Both the position numbers and the translations under genes were made by a program. From the NCBI RefSeq assembly GCF_958298935.1, contig NC_084931.1:19061334-19125333 (forward strand): 64,000 nucleotides of DNA, read 5' to 3'. Source of the DNA: Phragmites australis (lineage: Eukaryota > Streptophyta > Magnoliopsida > Poales > Poaceae). This document shows, piece after piece, positions 57,504 through 64,000 of this stretch. Position 1 is the stretch's first letter, and every line of letters begins with the position of its first letter. The notes under the pieces are model-generated. The model worked only from the letters and a program-made list of their open reading frames with translations, had not been told where the DNA came from and made no database searches.

Positions 57504-59650
57504 TGAAAATGCATCTAGCCCTTATGTGTGGTTTTAGTAATTAATGATAATACCTATAGACTAACAATGGTGTTAAATTTGTTAGTAGGTTGTTCCATAG
57601 GTAATGCATTGAGAGATATGCATAAGCTTTAGGTGAATGGGGAGATTAAAAATGCATCAATATGAATAAGCTCTAAGTGATGCTCGGGTAAGTGATGATA
57701 ATACTTATGGACTAACAATTATGTTAAGAATTGTTATTAGGTTATTTTATAGGAGATGCATAAGTGATGAATCATGAATTTTCTGAGAAATGCCATGAGA
57801 ACAAAAGAAATGCATTGTTGTCATTGAGCTCTTAGTGATGCTCATAAGGAGAAGGAAAAGCTCAATAAGATTGGAAATAAATTTGAAGATTAAGTTACTT
57901 GTGGAGATCAAGTAACTAAAGGTATGACATTGTCAACAGAGTTTTATGGACTAACCCGTGTGCTATGTGCCTGAGAATGAGTGGGGTTAGGCTCTATATG
58001 AAGATTGACAATATGCATGAAGGCTAATAGGTTACATGTGGAGATCAAGTAACTCTTAAGGTACAAAAGTTGTCAATTAGGTCTTATTGACTAACCCATG
58101 TATTTTGTGCTTGAGAGTGAGATGGGGTTAGGATCCATAAGAAGGTATATGTTGAATTGAAACCATATATGCCAAGAGTGAAGAACAAGAGTGGACTCCA
58201 TATTGGATAAAGTGAATTCCTTGAATGTGTCTAATACAAAGTGGTTTTCTATAGTAATACGGTGAAGGGCAAGCAAGACTCGACTGCGATGGACCATCCA
58301 TTGTGAAGGGCAAGCAAATGGCTTGGTGTCGAAGGACCAAGGCGGTGGTGAAGAGCAAGTGAAGGTTTTGCACCAAATGGACCGTGTGAGGCCATGGGAC
58401 GCTATGAATGATTCGCATCAATCATTTGAATAATCAAGAAGAGATAGAGTAAAGATTATATGAAAGTTGGCAACCATTAAGATTTGAAAGAAAGAAGCAG
58501 TACTTGAAGGTATTCAAAGGCTCAAATTGGTTCAAACGAGTTTTACATTTGAATTTGAGTATAGGTATGCCGCACTATTAAGAGGTATGCAATGTAGAGC
58601 TAATTGTCGTGTCTCAGTGCTCAAGAGTTTCTAACTAAACCCAAGTGAGAGTTCTTTTTAGAAATCCCGATGCAGAAAGTGTGGAAGTGTCTGAATTTAG
58701 TTTCAAAGTGTTCCTAATTTTATCCAATATTTTTGGGGTCATGAATTCAGTTGGGATGTGTAGCCCTTTGAATAAGCTTTCCATAGAGTCAAAAATTGTC
58801 GAAATCGGACTTCAAGATCAAAAGTTATCAACATTTTTAGAGTGCCAGCTATGCTGAAACCGGATTCTCCGGGTTATCCGGAGTCTCCGAGTAAGGTTCC
58901 GAGGGGAGGTCTCGGTTTGGGGCTGTTTAGTTCACCGGAGTCTCCGGGTGGACCCCGATACTCCGGGTTCTGGAGTCTTTGGGTTGAGTTCTGGCCAGGG
59001 GTTCTCGGTTTAGCATTCCTATGCCAAACCGGAGTCTCCGGGTCAAATCGAAGACTCCAGGTCAGTAAAAAAAGTGCAGTAACAGCTAGTTTTTGGGGTT
59101 GGGTATTTATACCCCTCACCCCCCATCCTTTGGAGCGGCTGAAAGGGCACGAAAGAGAACATTTTTAGAGCCAAAAGAACTCCTTCCCACACCATTTTAT
59201 TGAGAGATTTGAGAAAAAAGTGAGTTGGTTTGAGAGATTGAAAGACTGAGTGCAAGTGAGCTAAAATCTATTCTTAAGCACTTGACTTCATCGGCAATAA
59301 GTTCTTGAAGCATTTGTTACTCTTGGAGGTGAAGCCTCCTAGCCGGCTAGGAGTTGCTCGGCGAGCTTGTGGTGAGTCGTGGGAAAGTTTTTAAAGGTCG
59401 ATCTCGCCTCCGCAAGGGAAGAGATAAAGCTAGTGGATCGAGAAAAGCGGTTAAAATAGACCCGGCTCGTTGGAGCTTCCTCAACGGAGACGTAGGATTT
59501 ATGGTGGTGAATTCGAACATCAGGAAACAAATCTTTTTGTCTCCACTTCGGTTTGTTTACATTTGAGTTCTTGCTTAATATTTGTGCATATTGCTCAATC
59601 TACTCGTTTGTGTGTTTTTGATTGTAGATTCTCCATGGATCTACTTGGAA
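57504..59650 (+). mobile_element. LTR-like insertion in gypsy 3, relative of the 34374-36930 solo LTR
   Basis: Begins TGAAAATGCATCTAGCCC and follows the 34374 element through 'gtaattaatgataatacctatagactaacaa' in part and 'gagctctaagtgatgctc' equivalents to the 'gttactcttggaggt' segment. Unlike the first copy it lacks the '...CAATCCTACA' end, and AGTGC before it (57499-57503) is not repeated after it. The right part is therefore deleted or rearranged together with the reverse transcriptase of gypsy 3. Confidence 0.72.
58858..59070. repeat. Palindromic minisatellite 'CCGGAGTCTCCGG' in the second LTR
   Basis: Variants of a self-complementary word, CCGGAGTCTCCGGGT, recur near 58860, 58876, 58936, 58958 and 59031. 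The block starts about 1.35 kb into the LTR, the same place as the different palindromic repeat of the first copy. Confidence 0.8.
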
Positions 59651-59657
59651 TCATAAC

Positions 59658-60272
59658 TTAGAAGACTCGGTTGAGTTGGTCTGGGTGTATGGGGATACGC
59701 TTTATGTCTCCTTCTGGTTGCGGCCTCGGAGGGCCGTGGTGCCCGGGATATCCCGGCGGAGGGTCCTTGAAGCCCTCCTGGGTTACTGCGTGGATGTGAC
59801 TATTGGAGAGTGGAGCGGGGTGCCCGTACTCGATGCGTCTAGCCAGGTCTTGGTCACCGTGGACAGCTATCAGTCCCTGGGGTCCGGGCATTTTTAAGCA
59901 GAGGTAATTGTGATAGGGCGCGACTCCAAATTTGTTAAGGGTTCCTCGTCCCAGGATGACGTTGTAGGCGTAGGGTACGTCCATAACATCGAAGGTGACT
60001 ACTTTTGTCCGTACTGCGGGGCCTTCATCGAAGATGATTGGGAGTTCTATCTGGCCTAATGTGTCGAGGGGGCCTATTGAACCCATGGAGAGGTCTGTGG
60101 CCTGACGAAAGCTGGCTTCGTAGGATTCGAAGTTGATCGAAGGCCTATATAAATAGGAGGTTCGTTGAGGTTTCGGGAGGTATGACTTTAAGAGGTAGTT
60201 ACTCCGAAGCCTGAAAGTTATAAAGTGATCTTCGAGAGGTACGAATCTATAGATGTGGACTAGCGAAATCAT
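59658..60272 (-). pseudogene. gypsy 3 protease C-terminal part (204 codons open)
   Basis: Minus-strand open frame with 'PSINFESYEASFRQATDLS', 'LGQIELPIIFDEGPAVRTKV', 'VMDVPYAYNVILGRGTLNKF' and 'YHNYLCLKMPGPQGLIAVHG'. This is the half of a Tat-type protease region after the active site. The active-site aspartate region itself is absent because the element ends at the primase upstream region. Confidence 0.78.
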
Positions 60273-60432
60273 GGGCCGTCGAGATCCTTAACAACCATCC
60301 CAACAGATACTTAATAAGTAAAAATAAATTATCCCCGTAAAGGGGGAAAATGGCAATTTGAACCCAGTTTCCGGCCCCAAAGACCAGAACCGATTTTTCT
60401 CGAGGAAAAAAGAGCAGAGCGGGTTTTGACTT

Positions 60433-60576
60433 TTTGGCGGGAGCGGGTTTTTGCTTTTTGGCGGGAGCGGGCTCCATTTTCCCGCCACGGCGCCACCCCT
60501 CCCTGTTCCCCTTCTTCGCCGTCCGCCCTAACACACACACACACAAAAAAAAAAAATCACCCCTTCCCTTTCCCGC
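60433..60576 (+). promoter_or_regulatory. Cluster of four E2F-type motifs upstream of the primase gene
   Basis: Sites fitting WTTSSCSS: TTTGGCGG at 60433-60440 and 60457-60464 (direct repeats 24 bp apart, both extended as TTTTTGGCGGGAGCGGG), and TTTCCCGC at 60478-60485 and 60569-60576. E2F factors drive S-phase genes, and primase is a classic target. Function here is inferred from motif and position. Confidence 0.7.
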
Positions 60577-61183
60577 CCCCTGCCCACACGCAGCACGAAA
60601 ATCCGCTCCCGCCGGCGCCGCTCCTCAGTCCATTGCCGCCGGCCTCCTTCGGTTTAGTGGAGTGGAGCGGAGATCCACCCGGACGTGGACCGATTCTCCT
60701 CCCGGTGATGTGTCAGAGTCTCCCTCGATAAACACCGACGCACCGCACCGCACCTCGGCTCCCACTGACTCGATTCGGCCGCTCCGTAACCGCCGCGAAT
60801 CTCCTCCTTCCACCGAAGAAGAAGAGCGGCAGCCGCCAGACTCTGGTGGTTCCACCGAAGAACGGCAGGCAGCCAGTCACACTTCCCCGCCAACGCGTCC
60901 ATTGGATTGGATTAGTGATCCATCCCAATTTCGGGTTGTTTTCTTTCGTTGGTAAGGAACCCTAACTTGATTGGATGCAATTTGTTCTGGGAGATAGATC
61001 TCTTACCTGCTTTGTGAGCTATCCAATCCAAACTTTCCAAAAAGGAAGAAGGATTGCGTGTTCAACTGAACACTCATGCCCAACGTTAAGTCCGCCCCTG
61101 GAGTAATACTAGCTTGCTTTGATCTGGATGGATTCCCTCTCTCTCTCCATTCAATGGAATGAATTCCATTTTGTTTGGCACAG
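60577..61183 (+). other. Probable leader exon and leader intron of the primase gene
   Basis: A GC-rich, CT-rich stretch (about 60590-60951) is followed by a good donor (G|GTAAGG at 60952) and, before the start codon, a T-rich tract with acceptor 'ttggcacag' ending 61183. This fits a non-coding first exon with an intron. The 173-codon open frame across 60434-60955 is Pro/Ser/Arg-rich leader sequence and is not called as protein. A (CA)n tract and an A-run sit at 60532-60556. Confidence 0.5.
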
Positions 61184-61201
61184 GCAGTTTTTGATTCGAG
61201 G

Positions 61202-63834
61202 ATGGCTAGGGAGGATGAGCCGGTTGAGTCTATGGAGATCGATGGCCAGCATCAGCAGCAGCCGCTAGAAGCTCCCGCTGTCGTGCCGGACGGGTTCAAT
61301 GCCGACTACCTCCGGGTCTACTACGGTGAAGTGTTCCTTTCCATTTTAATGCGCGGGATGCACAAAACAAGTTGAAACAGGAGGCATACATCCAATTGGT
61401 CCTTCGTGATCTCTATACCTTATTTTCAATGGATTGCGCACAAAGTCGTGATCTCTCGTCACAGATTTCGGTCTCTGTAGTTTTATTTTATCTGTTGTTA
61501 CTTGTTTATAACCCAGATGCCAAAAATGTTGTAGCGTTTGCCAATTTATGCCAACTTAGAAAGATTTTTTTTCCTCTTGATTTCTTGCAAACTTAAGTAT
61601 ATCACATTTTGTTACTTTTTTTTAAAACCCAGCACATTTTGCTGTTGATCTGGTGTAGCTAGACACACCCTTTACCAAACTGAAGGTTTTTGTTAAAAAC
61701 TTGCTCCAGTGTATTATGAGACAGGTTTAAGATTTGATCTGTGCTACTGCGTATGCTAACGATTAATGTTACAACTGCAGGAAAGCTCTTCCCATATGGC
61801 GATTTCTTCAAGTGGCTTTCCTATGCAAATGGTTCGTGATCACACGCTGTTTCTTTGGTTTAGGAGCTAGTCTTGCTGTCTTAGTTAGCCAAATTTTGTT
61901 TTCTGCAGATGGCAAGCACCCTGGATGTGATCAGTCATACATTGGGCGACGGGAGTTTTCGTTTACACTGGAGGATGATATCTACCTGCGCTTCCAATCC
62001 TTTGACAATGTGGCTGAAATGGAGAGTTCTATCAAGGAGAAGTGCCCTTTCAAGATTGATATTGGACCTGTCTACAGCGTAGATGTATGATGCAGCATCA
62101 TTAAACATGCCGCTTATTTTCCTGCTTGATTTTAATAATATGTATCACACTCTGTTTGCTATCGTCTGATGAAAAGTTGTTATTGTGTAGCCTGCAAAGC
62201 GTCATGCCTATGCTCAATCTGGCAATAGTGTTTTCGTACCAGTAGAGAGGGAACTGATTTTTGATATTGTAAGAAATCTGCACTTTTTCCCCATTTCATG
62301 TCTGCACGTGTGCTGTTTTCTTGTGCAAATGCTGCAAGCTGTGAACATTTTCAATATTCCCAGGATATATCTGATTATGATGATGTTCGCTACTGCTGCT
62401 CTGGAGCTGATGTCTGCTTGGACTGCTGGCCCTTAATGACCATTGCTATCAAAATTCTGGATACTTCGCTTAGAGGCATGTCATTATGTTATGCAATAAT
62501 CATACATGAAATTCCCACTTTTCCAGATTAATTCACTTGAACTGCAGATTTGCAGTTGGTTATTTTCTTGGTAACTGGAAATTTCTACTGTAGTATGCAT
62601 TTGCTTTACTAATTATAATTGAAATTGTGTGTTTGTAGATGATTTTGGCTTCAATCACATACTTTGGGTATACAGTGGCCGTCGTGGTGTCCATTGCTGG
62701 GTCTGTGATAGCAGAGCAAGAAAGTATGTTTGAAAGAACTTCTCTTTGTTTGCTATAATTGGTGATCTTGAAATGCATCTGTAATCTCCTGTCAGGCTCA
62801 GCAATGAACAAAGGGCTGCAATTGCTGACTACTTTCGAGTCTATAAGGTGGTACTTCTTCCTTCATGACTCTAGATGCCATTTGCCTCCTGAAATTTATA
62901 AATTTATGAATCTGTCTCAGGGTGGTGAAAATACATTGAAGAAAGTTTCCTTGACTGGAGCTGTCCTGCATCCTTTCCTTGCGTATGTCTTAATCGTCTT
63001 GCCTATTTGTGTATTATGTCAACATAAAATGAAATAGCTTAGTAAGTTATAATTTAACTTTTTCTCCTACAGGCGGTCATACACCGATGTCCTCAAAAGC
63101 TTCTTTGAAGATAAGTTGCTACTTAGCCAACAACTCTTTGCATCAGAGGAGAGATGCCAGAAGATACTTGATCTCATCCCTGATGAAAGTAAGAAAAAAG
63201 GACCGTGAGAAGTGATTGATACTTTCTGAAATAACTGTAATTCACCATCTTCTGTTTATTAAGTATGGGATGTGTGACATCATTCTGAAGTGGATTTCAT
63301 TTCTAGATGTTGCTGGTGAGATCCATGACAAGTGGCAAGGGAATAGACGATCTTCTATTTCAAAGGAAGATGTGAATGCAACCAGATGGGAGCAATTAAA
63401 GACAAATTTACAGTCAGGAAAGCAAAAGGTTCATGTTTAATCTCCTGCAATCCTATTTACCATTTTTAGGGTGCATGTTAATTCCCTGGCAGTCCTAGTC
63501 ACTTTTGTTCAGACAGTTGTCACATCATTGATCAATATTTATTCCTTTTGATTTCATTCTTTTTTACAGTTGCATCTGATAATTCATGTTTTTATGTTGA
63601 ATAATACAGTTGATACTTTAATATTTCAGGCTCAGGGGGTTCGTAGATGTGTAGAAGAGATTGTTTTCTCATACACATATCCTAGACTTGACATGGAGGT
63701 AAAAGAAAGATCATCAGTTATATGTGTTTGCAGTAGTAAAACTATCCCTCCTAATCAACTTGATATTGCACGCCAGGTATCAAAGCACATGAATCATTTA
63801 CTAAAAGCTCCCTTTTGCATACACCCAAAGACAG
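61202..63834 (+). CDS. PRI1: DNA primase small (catalytic) subunit, 12 exons visible, 3' end outside window
   Basis: Makes the RNA primers that start DNA synthesis, as part of the DNA polymerase alpha-primase complex in the nucleus. Exons: 61202-61325, 61781-61831, 61909-62084, 62191-62268, 62364-62475, 62639-62723, 62796-62847, 62921-62982, 63073-63188, 63307-63428, 63630-63698 and 63777-63834. This gives 368 codons plus one base, all in phase. Landmarks in order: '[17 protein letters not shown]' near residue 40, '[12 protein letters not shown]', the catalytic '[15 protein letters not shown]' followed by the zinc-binding CC-x5-C-x2-C, '[15 protein letters not shown]', and 'YPRLDMEV' with the third acidic residue, then '[14 protein letters not shown]'. 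Intron 5 has a GC donor (62476-62477). About 80 residues and the stop codon must lie beyond 64000. The ATG at 61202 opens a short acidic, Gln-rich leader before the conserved domain. Confidence 0.95.
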
Positions 63835-64000
63835 GTAAAAGTTACACTGTACACAACTCCTGTTTTAGTTTGTAATGTAACAATGAGGTGGCACGCTTTG
63901 ATGCTCCAGAGAACAGCAGGGAGCTGGTTATACGCATGTACATTTGAAACCTCTAGACTCCAGTGCAAATATTCCCTGAATGATACACATTTTTCACGTG
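63835..64000 (+). other. Start of intron 12 of the primase gene
   Basis: Begins GTAAAAG after the first base of the Gly codon in 'HPKTG'. No further primase exon is recognisable before the window ends. Confidence 0.7.

Larger units (their letters stand above)
50430..60272 (-). mobile_element. Gypsy element 3: Tat-type, minus strand, with an antisense gene-like unit
   Basis: Read on the minus strand: protease (60272-59658), then RNase H (57500-56884), integrase (56770-55715), a tandem-repeat array (55575-55075) and, on the opposite strand, a long gene-like region (50943-54770). An extra antisense ORF plus a tandem-repeat-rich 3' region is a known Tat-lineage layout. Gag, the 5' LTR and the start of protease are missing at the right border; RT is missing in the middle. 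The 3' LTR may lie around 50430-50830 but was not proven. Confidence 0.75.

Noticed and set aside
60434..60955. 173-codon + frame just upstream of primase
   Set aside because: Pro/Ser/Arg-rich, begins inside the E2F cluster, contains the CA and A runs, and ends at a good splice donor; best explained as promoter and leader.
1..64000. tRNA, rRNA and snRNA genes
   Set aside because: No stretch with the A and B box words in the right spacing or a cloverleaf was recognised by eye; a covariance-model search would be decisive.

Overview
The window looks like nuclear DNA of a grass, probably a panicoid. The signs are GC-rich, high-GC3 exons with GT-AG introns, long CT and AT microsatellites beside and inside genes, and dense nested retrotransposons. 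No prokaryotic or organellar signal was seen. All calls come from reading and translating the sequence; no database search was run.

Three host genes are supported. (1) A clade-E type PP2C protein phosphatase, + strand, 12096-14664, four exons, 345 aa. (2) Tail-to-tail with it, a minus-strand eight-exon gene (15358-18495, about 253 codons) for a conserved plant protein whose N-terminus resembles gamma-glutamylcyclotransferase-like proteins. In the preferred gene model it carries an in-frame TAG that a shifted splice acceptor could bypass. (3) At the right edge, the small catalytic subunit of DNA primase, + strand, from 61202. Twelve coding exons are visible and the gene runs past the window. 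Four E2F-type motifs cluster upstream of it, as expected for an S-phase gene.

Almost everything else is transposon. Left part (1-11 kb): a Ty3/gypsy integrase remnant, CACTA-like hairpins, a decayed minus-strand Ty1/copia element of SIRE/Opie type, a long-TIR element with an internal tandem duplication, and MITE-like elements. At 19.3-21.9 kb lies a DNA-transposon-like block. At 22-39 kb one L1-type LINE was opened three times: by a hAT-like MITE, a full gypsy element with two LTRs, and a 2.6 kb solo LTR. Each insertion has recognisable target-site duplications, and the LINE frame closes across each one. At 39.5-50.3 kb a second LINE holds a deleted gypsy element of the same family. That element's 3' LTR was itself split by a 3.6 kb TG...CA element, and further on the LINE holds a 309 bp Helitron placed exactly between A and T.

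From 50.4 to 60.3 kb lies a minus-strand Tat-type gypsy element. It has a 46-bp tandem-repeat array downstream of integrase and a long opposite-strand reading region with intron-like interruptions and its own TATA box. A relative of the 2.6 kb solo LTR sits where the reverse transcriptase should be. This element ends about 160 bp from the first primase E2F motif. The most informative content is the insertion stratigraphy, the antisense gene-like unit in the Tat element, the position-conserved palindromic minisatellites in the two related LTRs, and the lesions or oddities in the host genes.
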